Below are positions 53,587-62,203 of a stretch of DNA of 64,000 bases, in pieces (within the stretch, counting starts at the first letter, position 1; every line of letters starts with the position of its first letter). Origin of the DNA: Desulfococcaceae bacterium HSG8 (lineage in GTDB: Bacteria; Desulfobacterota; Desulfobacteria; Desulfobacterales; 4be13). The stretch is from positions 1 to 64,000 of the forward strand of contig JAUCGG010000004.1 in NCBI GenBank assembly GCA_030378015.1, in the 5' to 3' direction. The notes under the pieces are model-generated. The model was not told where the DNA came from. It saw nothing but the letters and a program-made list of their open reading frames with translations, and searched no databases. A program made the position numbers and the translations under genes.

Positions 53587-55380
53587 ATGAGTGACAGACA
53601 AAAGGCTGTGAAGAAAAAACTGCCCGTCGGCAGTTCCGATTTCAGGAAACTGCGTGAGGGCGGCTATCACTATGTTGACAAATCCCTGTTCATCCGTGAC
53701 ATTGCCGAGGCATCGGCCGAAGTGACCCTGCTTCCCCGGCCCAGGCGGTTCGGCAAGACCCTGAATCTGAGTATGCTGCGGTATTTCTTCGAGAAAAGCG
53801 ATGAGGACCGGAGCGGACTGTTCGGGAAACTGGCGATCCGGGATGATGAATGCTTCGAAGCCCATCAGGGAAAATACCCGGTGATCCGGATGACCTTCAA
53901 GGATATCAGGGAAGGAACCTGGGATGCCTGCTACAAGAAACTGACAGGCATAATACGCAATATATTCAGGCAGCACAGGGAGATGCTCCTCTCTTCGGAG
54001 ATATGCGACGAAACCGACAGAAAACTCATCCGGCACTTTCTGGAGAAGACAGCGAATTCCGAGGAATGCGAGGATTCACTGAGGTTCCTGAGCGAATGCC
54101 TGTTCAGCCATTATCAGAAAAAGGTCGTCATCCTCATTGACGAATATGACACCCCCCTTCATGCCGGGTATGCCGGCGGCTATTACAAGGATGCGATCAG
54201 CTTCATAAGGAATTTTCTGAGCGGCGGTCTCAAGGACAATGAGCATCTGTTCAGAGGGGTGCTGACCGGCATCCTCCGGGTGGCCAAGGAATCGGTCTTT
54301 TCAGGGCTTAACAATCCCGGGGTTTACACCGTACTGAGCCGCAAATTTTCGGACGCGTTCGGGTTCACAGTGCCGGAGGTGAGACAGTTCCTGGAGGAGC
54401 GGGGCATGGGGGACCGGTATGAGGATGTCTCGCACTGGTACAACGGCTATCTGTTCGGAGGAAGGGTGATCTTCAATCCCTGGTCAGTGATCAACTACGC
54501 GGACAACGAGGGGGAGGCGAAGCCGTACTGGATCAACACCGCGGACACCGGAATGATTGACAGGCTCGCGACCCGGGGCAGCAGGGAACTGCGGGAGGAA
54601 ATCGGGCAGTTGCTGGAAGGCCGGAAGCTCACAAAGCCGGTGTATGAGAGCATCGTGATGCGTGATCTGGAAAAACGTGATGACCTGCTGTGGAGCTTCC
54701 TGCTGTTCAGCGGGTATCTGAAGCTGTCCGGCCCGGCAATCCGGAGAAATTTCTATGAACTGGAAATACCCAACGAGGAGGTGCGTATTGTTTATGAGGA
54801 GATGGTCGGGCGATGGTTCGCGGAGAAGACCGAGTCAAATCAGCTTGAGGAGATGCTGAGGGCACTGGAGATCGGGGACGTGAAGCTCTTTGAAAAGATG
54901 CTGCGCCTGATCGTCATGCGGATCATGAGCTACCACGACCTGGCCGGTGAGCCTGAGAAGGTTTACCATGCGCTGGTACTCGGGATGCTCGTCTGGATGT
55001 CCGGGAAATACGAGATGCGCTCGAACCGGGAGTCAGGGTACGGTCGGTACGACCTGATGCTGAAGCCGGATGATCCGGAGGGACAGGGGATCATCATCGA
55101 ATTCAAGCGGCTGGACGAGGACGAAGAGCAGGATGCGGACGATGACGGAAAGAGGAAGAAAAGGAAGAAGAAAAAGACCCCGCAGGATGCCCTGGAAGAG
55201 GCTCTGAAACAGATTGAAGACCGGGGATATGCCGATGAACTGGAGGCAGCCGGGATACGGAAAATTCTGAAACTCGCGGTGGTGTTCAGCGGGAAGAAAC
55301 TATGGGTGAAACAGGGCGGACAGCGGCACCCGGCACAGTCATCGGATTCCGGGCCGTCGGGAATACCCCGGGAAAGGTGA
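53587..55380 (+). CDS. AAA-ATPase-like / PD-(D/E)XK nuclease protein, copy 1 of 3
   Basis: The 597-residue protein has an AAA_9-type ATPase domain (PF09820-like) with Walker A RRFGKT at 53-58 and Walker B LIDEYD at 183-188, a helical middle with HWYNGYLFG, and a DUF1703-like nuclease domain with Asp489 (GRYDLML), Glu505 and Lys507 (IIIEFK). The C-terminal tail is lysine-rich. The family has many members in large anaerobe genomes; function not established, defence or mobile-DNA related. Compared with copies 2 and 3, residues about 113-178 and 378-410 are divergent while the rest is almost identical. Shine-Dalgarno aggaggg in a conserved leader. Confidence 0.88.
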   Translation: MSDRQKAVKKKLPVGSSDFRKLREGGYHYVDKSLFIRDIAEASAEVTLLPRPRRFGKTLNLSMLRYFFEKSDEDRSGLFGKLAIRDDECFEAHQGKYPVIRMTFKDIREGTWDACYKKLTGIIRNIFRQHREMLLSSEICDETDRKLIRHFLEKTANSEECEDSLRFLSECLFSHYQKKVVILIDEYDTPLHAGYAGGYYKDAISFIRNFLSGGLKDNEHLFRGVLTGILRVAKESVFSGLNNPGVYTVLSRKFSDAFGFTVPEVRQFLEERGMGDRYEDVSHWYNGYLFGGRVIFNPWSVINYADNEGEAKPYWINTADTGMIDRLATRGSRELREEIGQLLEGRKLTKPVYESIVMRDLEKRDDLLWSFLLFSGYLKLSGPAIRRNFYELEIPNEEVRIVYEEMVGRWFAEKTESNQLEEMLRALEIGDVKLFEKMLRLIVMRIMSYHDLAGEPEKVYHALVLGMLVWMSGKYEMRSNRESGYGRYDLMLKPDDPEGQGIIIEFKRLDEDEEQDADDDGKRKKRKKKKTPQDALEEALKQIEDRGYADELEAAGIRKILKLAVVFSGKKLWVKQGGQRHPAQSSDSGPSGIPRER

Positions 55381-55449
55381 ACATCGCCAACTGCCCTGAC
55401 AGGCTCCGAAAACTGATTTCCGGGCGATTTGAGGAACAGGAGGAATAAA

Positions 55450-57186
55450 ATGAATGACAGGCAAAAAACTGTGAAGAAAAAACTGCCCGTCGGCAGTTCC
55501 GATTTCAGGAAACTGCGTGAGGGCGGCTATCACTATGTTGACAAATCCCTGTTCATCCGTGACATTGCCGAGGCATCGGCCGAGGTGATCCTGCTTCCCC
55601 GGCCCAGGCGGTTCGGCAAGACCCTGAATCTGAGTATGCTGCGGTATTTCTTCGAGAAAAGCGATGATGACCGGAGCGGACTGTTCGGGAAACTGGCGAT
55701 CCGGGATGACGAATGCTTCGAAGCCCATCAGGGAAAATACCCGGTGATCTGGATGACCTTTAAGGATCTGAAGGAACCTTCATGGGAATACATGTACCGG
55801 AGAATGACGAATCTCATACGGGATGAGTTTCTGCGGCATGATGCCCTGCTCGGATCCGCCCTGCTGCGCGGGTCCGAGAAACGCTATTTTGAATCGGTGC
55901 TGGAACAGAAAGCCGAACTTCCGGATTACGGAGATGCGCTCCGATATCTGAGCGATTATCTGAGGCGTTATCACGGCGAAAAGGTGATCATTCTGATTGA
56001 TGAATACGACACTCCCCTTCATGCGGGGTATGCCGGCGGATATTATGAGGATGTGATCAGCTTCATAAGGAATTTCCTGAGCGGCGGTCTCAAGGACAAT
56101 GAGCATCTGTTCAGAGGGGTGCTGACCGGCATTCTCCGGGTGGCCAAGGAATCGGTTTTTTCAGGACTTAACAATCCCGGGGTTTACACCGTACTGAGCC
56201 GCAAATTCTCGGACGCGTTCGGATTCACAGTGCCGGAGGTGAGACAGTTCCTGGAGGAGCGTGGCATGGGGGACAGGTATGAGGATGTCTCGCACTGGTA
56301 CAACGGCTATCTGTTCGGGGGAAGGGTGATCTTCAATCCCTGGTCAGTGATCAACTATGCGGACAACGAGGGGGAGGCGAAGCCGTACTGGATCAACACC
56401 GCGGACACCGGAATGATTGACAGGCTCGCTACCCGGGGCGGCAAAGAGCTGCGGGAGGAAATCGGGCAGTTGCTGGAAGGCCTGAAGCTCACAAAGCCGG
56501 TGTATGAGAGCATCGTGATGCGGGATATGGAAGCCCGTGATGATATCCTGTGGAGTTTCCTGCTGTTCAGCGGGTATCTGAAACCCGTGGAACAACTGGA
56601 TGATGAGAACTTTGCCCTGGAAATCCCGAACAACGAGGTGCGGATTATTTATCGGCAGATGATCCGGAACTGGTTCGCGGAGAAGACCGAGTCAAATCAG
56701 CTTGAGGAGATGCTGAGGGCACTGGAGACCGGAGACGTAAAGCTCTTTGAAAGGATGCTGCGCCTGATCGTCATGCGGATCATGAGCTACCACGACTTGG
56801 CCGGTGAGCCTGAGAAGGTTTACCATGCGCTGGTACTCGGGATGCTCGTCTGGATGTCCGGGAAATACGAGATGCGCTCGAACCGGGAGTCGGGGTACGG
56901 CCGGTACGACCTGATGCTGAAGCCGGATGATCCGGAGGGGCAGGGGATCATCATCGAGTTCAAGCGGCTGGACGAGGACGAAGAGCAGGATGCGGATGAG
57001 GACGGGAAGAGAAAGAAGAAGAAAAAGACCCCGCAGGATGCCCTGAAAGAGGCTCTGAAACAGATCGAAGACCGGGGATATGCCGCGGAACTGGAGGCGG
57101 CCGGGATACGGAAAATTCTGAAACTTGCGGTGGTGTTCAGCGGGAAGAAGCTCTGGGTGAAACAGGGCGGACAGCAACAGGCATAG
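55450..57186 (+). CDS. AAA-ATPase-like / PD-(D/E)XK nuclease protein, copy 2 of 3
   Basis: The 578-residue protein has the same domains as copy 1: Walker A RRFGKT, Walker B LIDEYD, HWYNGYLFG and the IIIEFK nuclease motif. Residues about 113-178 match copy 3, not copy 1; residues about 245-325 match copy 1, not copy 3; residues about 378-405 match copy 3. The start is taken at 55450 because the leader gaacaggaggaataaaatga is shared with the other copies; the 55429 start lies in the leader. It is a mosaic of its neighbours. Confidence 0.88.
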   Translation: MNDRQKTVKKKLPVGSSDFRKLREGGYHYVDKSLFIRDIAEASAEVILLPRPRRFGKTLNLSMLRYFFEKSDDDRSGLFGKLAIRDDECFEAHQGKYPVIWMTFKDLKEPSWEYMYRRMTNLIRDEFLRHDALLGSALLRGSEKRYFESVLEQKAELPDYGDALRYLSDYLRRYHGEKVIILIDEYDTPLHAGYAGGYYEDVISFIRNFLSGGLKDNEHLFRGVLTGILRVAKESVFSGLNNPGVYTVLSRKFSDAFGFTVPEVRQFLEERGMGDRYEDVSHWYNGYLFGGRVIFNPWSVINYADNEGEAKPYWINTADTGMIDRLATRGGKELREEIGQLLEGLKLTKPVYESIVMRDMEARDDILWSFLLFSGYLKPVEQLDDENFALEIPNNEVRIIYRQMIRNWFAEKTESNQLEEMLRALETGDVKLFERMLRLIVMRIMSYHDLAGEPEKVYHALVLGMLVWMSGKYEMRSNRESGYGRYDLMLKPDDPEGQGIIIEFKRLDEDEEQDADEDGKRKKKKKTPQDALKEALKQIEDRGYAAELEAAGIRKILKLAVVFSGKKLWVKQGGQQQA

Positions 57187-57255
57187 CAGGAAGTGTTCCG
57201 GAAAATATTTTAAGGCAGTAAACGAAATATCCGGCTGAGGAACAGGAGGAATAAA

Positions 57256-59004
57256 ATGAATGACAGACAAAAGACTGTGAAGAAAAAACTGCCCGTCGGC
57301 AGTTCCGATTTCAGGAAACTGCGTGAGGGCGGCTATCACTATGTTGACAAATCCCTGTTCATCCGTGACATTGCCGAGGCATCGGCCGAGGTGATCCTGC
57401 TTCCCAGGCCCCGGCGGTTCGGCAAGACCCTGAATCTGAGCATGCTGAGGTATTTCTTTGAAAAAAGCGATGAAGACCGGAGCGGACTGTTCGGGAATCT
57501 GGCGATCCGGGATGATGAATGCTTCGAAGTCCATCAGGGGAAATACCCGTTGGTCTGGATGACCTTCAAAGACCTGAAGGAACCTTCATGGGAATACATG
57601 TACCGGAGAATAACGAATCTCATACGGGATGAATTTCTTCGGCATGATGTCCTGCTCGGATCCGATCTGCTGCGCGGGTCAGAGAAACGCTATTTTGAAT
57701 CGGTGCTGGAACAGAAAGCCGAGCTTCCGGATTACGGAGATGCGCTCCGATATCTGAGCGATTATCTGAGGCGTTATCACGGCGAAAAGGTGATCATTCT
57801 GATTGATGAATACGACACTCCCCTTCATGCGGGGTATGCCGGCGGATATTATGAGGATGTGATCAGCTTCATAAGGAATTTCCTGAGCGGAGGTCTCAAG
57901 GACAATGAGAATCTGTTCAGAGGGGTGCTGACCGGCATCCTGCGGGTGGCCAAAGAGTCGGTTTTCTCAGGACTGAACAACCCGGGAGTCTATACGCTGT
58001 TAGATGAGGAGTTCGACACTTACTTCGGATTCACGGAGGATGAAGTGAGAACCCTGCTCTCAGACTGCGGAATCCCGGATCATTATGATGAGGTTTCGCA
58101 CTGGTACAACGGCTACCTGTTCGGAGGAAGGGTGATTTTCAATCCCTGGTCAGTGATCAACTACACGGCAAGCAAATCCCGGAAGGCACGTCCCTGGTGG
58201 GTGAATACAGCGGACATGGGACTCATAGACAAGCTCGCGACCCGGGGCGGCAAAGAGCTGCGGGAGGAAATCGGGCAGTTGCTGGAAGGCCGGAAGCTCA
58301 CAAAGCCGGTGTATGAGAGCATCGTGATGCGGGATATGGAAGCCCGTGATGATATCCTGTGGAGCTTCCTGCTGTTCAGCGGGTATCTGAAGCCCGTGGA
58401 ACAACTGGATGATGAGAACTTCGCCCTGGAAATCCCGAACAACGAGGTGCGGATCATTTATCGGCAGATGATCCGGAACTGGTTCGCGGAGAAAACTGAA
58501 TCAAATCAGCTTGAGGAGATGCTGATGGCGCTGGAGACCGGGGATGTGAAGCTCTTTGAAAGGATGCTGCGCCTGATCGTCATGCGGATCATGAGCTACC
58601 ACGACCTGGCCGGTGAGCCGGAGAAGGTTTACCATGCGCTGGTACTCGGGATGCTCGTCTGGATGTCCGGGAAATACGAGATGCGCTCAAACCGGGAGTC
58701 GGGGTACGGCCGGTACGACCTGATGCTGAAGCCGGATGATCCGGAGGGGCAGGGGATCATCATTGAGCTCAAGCGGCTGGACGAGGACGAAGAGCAGGAT
58801 GCGGATGAGGACGGGAAGAGAAAGAAGAAGAAAAAGACCCCGCAGGATGCCCTGGAAGAGGCTCTGAAACAGATCGAAGACCGGGGATATGCCGCGGAAC
58901 TGGAGGCGGCCGGGATACGGAAAATTCTGAAACTTGCGGTGGTGTTCAGCGGGAAGAAATTATGGGTGAAACAGGGCGGACAGCGGCAACCAGGGAAGGC
59001 ATAG
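57256..59004 (+). CDS. AAA-ATPase-like / PD-(D/E)XK nuclease protein, copy 3 of 3
   Basis: The 582-residue protein has the same backbone as the two upstream copies. Its region of about residues 245-325 (YTLLDEEFDTYFGFTEDEV, and SKSRKARPWWVNTADMG) is unique, while the flanks, including HWYNGYLFGGR in the middle of it, stay identical. The nuclease motif reads IIIELK in place of IIIEFK, keeping Glu and Lys. The gene has the same leader and Shine-Dalgarno. About 380 bases separate it from the aldehyde oxidoreductase gene. Confidence 0.88.
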   Translation: MNDRQKTVKKKLPVGSSDFRKLREGGYHYVDKSLFIRDIAEASAEVILLPRPRRFGKTLNLSMLRYFFEKSDEDRSGLFGNLAIRDDECFEVHQGKYPLVWMTFKDLKEPSWEYMYRRITNLIRDEFLRHDVLLGSDLLRGSEKRYFESVLEQKAELPDYGDALRYLSDYLRRYHGEKVIILIDEYDTPLHAGYAGGYYEDVISFIRNFLSGGLKDNENLFRGVLTGILRVAKESVFSGLNNPGVYTLLDEEFDTYFGFTEDEVRTLLSDCGIPDHYDEVSHWYNGYLFGGRVIFNPWSVINYTASKSRKARPWWVNTADMGLIDKLATRGGKELREEIGQLLEGRKLTKPVYESIVMRDMEARDDILWSFLLFSGYLKPVEQLDDENFALEIPNNEVRIIYRQMIRNWFAEKTESNQLEEMLMALETGDVKLFERMLRLIVMRIMSYHDLAGEPEKVYHALVLGMLVWMSGKYEMRSNRESGYGRYDLMLKPDDPEGQGIIIELKRLDEDEEQDADEDGKRKKKKKTPQDALEEALKQIEDRGYAAELEAAGIRKILKLAVVFSGKKLWVKQGGQRQPGKA

Positions 59005-59388
59005 CAAAAGCGTAATTCTTCTGACAAGACTATATATAAATGTGAACAAGTATTCATAAGTATCTGAGCATAAGTTTTTACGTACTCACCTTTGTGATAG
59101 ATATAAATTTTTGTTCGGATGCTTAATGTAACAGTTAAGGCGATTTCCAATAAAGAACATACCGTAAAACTGATTTTCAACCGCGAAAGACACGGAATTA
59201 TCGAAATCATATTCTTTTTCCGGCATCTTTCATATCGGCACAAAGGCACCTGACACTCCGGGTTCGCAGTTCCGCCTTCGGCTGAACGCGGAACCGCGAA
59301 CCGGAAAATGAAGGACGCTCTCTTTTTTTCGTGTATCCTGTGTGTTCCGTGGTATATTCTTTTCTGGAAGTCACCTAAGGAGTGCGAT
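59005..59388. other. Spacer before the aldehyde oxidoreductase gene
   Basis: No gene and no strong repeat. It includes gaacgcggaaccgcgaaccg-like short palindromic text (about 59265-59305) and a T-rich stretch just before the oxidoreductase start. A promoter for that gene is expected here, since its original operon has been separated. Confidence 0.45.
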
Positions 59389-61209
59389 ATGATGCCAAGA
59401 GGATATGGCGGAAAAATATTACGGGTGAATCTTTCAAATCGGGATATCAGGATTGAAAAAACAGATATCGGGTATATGCTGAAAACCATCGGCGGCAGGG
59501 GATGCAATTCCCAGAGGCTTTTTGATGAGCTTGATTTTGATGCGGATCCCCTGTCCCCGGAAAACATGCTTGTTTTCGGAATCGGTCCGCTGACAGGCAC
59601 GCTTTTAAGTGCGTCGGCCTTTACAACCATCTCTGCCAAGTCACCGCTGACGGGAATTCTCGGAGATTCGGCGGCAGGAGGTTTTTTCGGCCCTGAACTG
59701 AAGCAGGCAGGGTTTGACCAAGTGATTATCACAGGGAAAAGCGAGCATCCTTGCTACCTGTTTGTGACGGAGGAATATGCGGAGATCCGGGATGCCTCTC
59801 ATATATGGGGAAAAGATATCTGGCAGACCACATCCGTTATCCGGAAAGAACTGAATGACAATGCCGTCCAGGTGGCGGCCATCGGCCCGGCCGGGGAGAA
59901 CCTTGTCAGATTTGCCACGGTTGCCTGCAATAATTCCAGGATGTTCGGGCGAACGGGAATGGGCGCGGTCCTGGGATCAAAAAATCTGAAGGCACTGGTG
60001 GTCCGCGGTAAAAAAGGAGTCAGGCTTCATGATCCCCTGACCTTTTTAAAGCTCTGCAAGGAACTGGATGAAAAAATTATTTCGCACCCGGAATATGCCG
60101 ACAGGAGGAACCTGGGGTCAACCCTGCTTATGAAAGCCCTCAATAACCTCGGCATTCTTCCCACCAATCATTTCCAGGAGGGGCTTTGTGATTATGTGGA
60201 TGATGTGAGCGGGGAAAGCCTTGCCAGGAATTTCAAGACAAAAAACAAGTCCTGTTTCAACTGCAATATCCATTGTTCGCGGTATTACCTGACCCGTGAA
60301 ACAGAAGGCGAGGGACCGGAATATGAAACCCTCTGCAGTTATACGTCGCGTATCGGAGTTGACGACCTGAAGTTTGCTTTACGCATGACTTCTTTTTTAA
60401 ATAAAATGGGTGTGGATTCCCTGAGTTCCGGGGAGACCATCGGCTGGGCTATGGAATGTGTCCAGCGAGGACTGCTTGATAAGAATGATTTTGACGGGCT
60501 TGATTTTACCTGGGGAAACAAGGAAACCATTGAAAAACTGCTCCCCATGATTGTAAACAGGGAGGGAATCGGGGACCTTTTTGCCGAGGGTACCCGCGCG
60601 CTGTCCGAACATTTTCAAAAAGGAACCCGGGACTACGCGCTGCATGTGAAAGGGCTGGATATGATCTGCGGTGATCCCAGGGGTATCAAGGCATTCGGTC
60701 TGACATATGCCATTGCCTCCCGGGGCGGGGATCACCTGAGAGCGGAACCTTTTTTCGAACTTACCAACCGGTTTGAGGAGGCGGAAAAACGATTCGGGAC
60801 ACGGGACGCCGGGGATCGCCTGGCAGATAACGGTAAGGCGGACCTTGTCGTGTTTACCGAAAAGCAGGCACTTCTCACCGACTGCATGACCATGTGCAAG
60901 AATATCGGTCTGAGCATGGATATCATTGATTTCGATTTTGCATCAAGGTTGCTGACCTCTGCAACGGGTTTGAAATTTACGGAAGATCGGGTTGTCAGAT
61001 CTCTTGAAGGCATCATCGAAACGGACCGTCTGATGAATATTAAATTCGGAATTGATCCGAGTCAGGATACCCTTCCGAAACGATTTACGGAAGAACCGCT
61101 GGCACAGGGTCCGTCCAAAGGTCAGGTTGTCCCGGTAGAGAAGATGGTGAAAGAGTATTATCGTCTGAAAGGATGGGATAAAAACGGGGTCCCGGCAAGG
61201 AAGAAGTAG
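59389..61209 (+). CDS. aor: Aldehyde:ferredoxin oxidoreductase, tungsten/molybdenum type
   Basis: The 606-residue cytoplasmic enzyme oxidises aldehydes to acids using a tungstopterin (or molybdopterin) and passes electrons to ferredoxin. The N-terminal domain has GGRGCNSQRLFDEL and GPLTGT.LSAS; the [4Fe-4S] ligands are Cys289, Cys292, Cys296 (CFNCNIHC) and a late Cys at 499 or 503 (DCMTMC). GDPRGIKAFGLTYA matches the family near the active site. The start at 59389 (or 59392) has aaggag 6 bases upstream; a longer frame from 59308 adds a spurious hydrophobic leader. Its probable ferredoxin partner is at 52996. Confidence 0.93.
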   Translation: MMPRGYGGKILRVNLSNRDIRIEKTDIGYMLKTIGGRGCNSQRLFDELDFDADPLSPENMLVFGIGPLTGTLLSASAFTTISAKSPLTGILGDSAAGGFFGPELKQAGFDQVIITGKSEHPCYLFVTEEYAEIRDASHIWGKDIWQTTSVIRKELNDNAVQVAAIGPAGENLVRFATVACNNSRMFGRTGMGAVLGSKNLKALVVRGKKGVRLHDPLTFLKLCKELDEKIISHPEYADRRNLGSTLLMKALNNLGILPTNHFQEGLCDYVDDVSGESLARNFKTKNKSCFNCNIHCSRYYLTRETEGEGPEYETLCSYTSRIGVDDLKFALRMTSFLNKMGVDSLSSGETIGWAMECVQRGLLDKNDFDGLDFTWGNKETIEKLLPMIVNREGIGDLFAEGTRALSEHFQKGTRDYALHVKGLDMICGDPRGIKAFGLTYAIASRGGDHLRAEPFFELTNRFEEAEKRFGTRDAGDRLADNGKADLVVFTEKQALLTDCMTMCKNIGLSMDIIDFDFASRLLTSATGLKFTEDRVVRSLEGIIETDRLMNIKFGIDPSQDTLPKRFTEEPLAQGPSKGQVVPVEKMVKEYYRLKGWDKNGVPARKK

Positions 61210-61323
61210 AGAGCGGCGGGGCTTATTTATTTAGTGCCTGAACGAAAACTATATAATCAGTTGATTTTATAAAGCTATAATAGCGTTTTTTAAAACGAAG
61301 ATTTTTAAAATTCTCCACTTTGT

Positions 61324-61533
61324 ATGCGAACTATTAATCTGATTCTGGAAAAATTTCAGCATTCCTCATTCTTTATGGTTAAGAATGAGATAAGCTACCT
61401 GAGTAAAAAATATCCGAATAAAAATATTAGTAAAATGAGACAACATATCGAAAATCTTCGTTTCAAATCTTCGGGAAAAGCTACCCGACTTACAGATATC
61501 AAAACTCGGAACAAGTTTTTTGTATCTCTTTAA
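61324..61533 (+). CDS. Doubtful small basic protein
   Basis: A 69-residue frame, lysine/arginine-rich, with no ribosome site, no known motif and AT-rich composition. It could encode a small protein or be a chance frame. No function is proposed. Confidence 0.25.
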   Translation: MRTINLILEKFQHSSFFMVKNEISYLSKKYPNKNISKMRQHIENLRFKSSGKATRLTDIKTRNKFFVSL

Positions 61534-61548
61534 TCGGGCCAAGCCATA

Positions 61549-61709
61549 AGTGCTCCGTTTCAGAAATAATGTCCGGGTTACAAATTCAGCGGTCGTATGT
61601 AACGTAATCTTTCAGATTGCGTTCCTGACTTTATCTGTCCGGGCGCAATCTGAAAGATTACGTTACATCGCGCCCTGCAACCCGGATATTCTTTCTGGAA
61701 CAGAGCACT
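61549..61709. mobile_element. 161-bp nested palindromic element
   Basis: The outer arms agtgctccgtttcagaaata and tattctttctggaacagagc-act are imperfect inverted repeats about 31 bases long; the inner arms tgtaacgtaatctttcagat / atctgaaagattacgttaca are perfect over 24 bases. It encodes nothing. The shape is that of a MITE. Confidence 0.75.
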
Positions 61710-62203
61710 AAGGTAAAGATATCATCAGTGATCAGGGGAGAAGTGCGTCCGGAATCATGACAATTTTATACCAGCCGATGCTTTCATTAACAGTTCACAA
61801 TTTCTGGGCCAATGGAGTTCAAAGCTTGCTTTGAAGTTTGGTATATTCTTTTCCGGTTGCAGGGTTATGGCAGGGGCTATCCTACCAATAGTTAATTATT
61901 TTAAACAATTAAATCCGACAGGTTAGAATTCGGCCCTACAACCTCCCTGCAGAGGGCGCATTCCCAAAAAGTAGGAACTTCTCATTCCCAGGCAGAAGCC
62001 CGGGAACGAGTAACATATTGAATTTTATGATCTGTACATTTAACCTACTTTTTGGAAATGCTCCCCGCAGAAGCGTTACGGGACTTCATAATGAGAGAAG
62101 GAAAACTTACAAATTGCTCCATTGCTCGTTCAGGATATAAATATAAACGGATCATGAGAAATCAGATTTTTTCCGGAGAGCGCGAATTTTCCTGCTTCCT
62201 ACT

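Larger units (their letters stand above)
61210..62203. other. One-kilobase intergenic region with palindromic elements
   Basis: It holds a doubtful small frame (61324-61533), the nested palindrome 61549-61709, a sequence like 3571-type spacers near 61900 (attaaatccgacaggttaga), and a repeat with gcgcattcccaaaaagtagg (about 61955-62075, and inverse tcctacttt...aaatgctcc near 62195) shared with 12199-12452. Confidence 0.6.

Noticed and set aside
59308-59388. Hydrophobic N-terminal extension of the aldehyde oxidoreductase
   Set aside because: The enzyme is cytoplasmic, the family starts at the GYGGKILRVNL region, and aaggag is positioned for 59389/59392.
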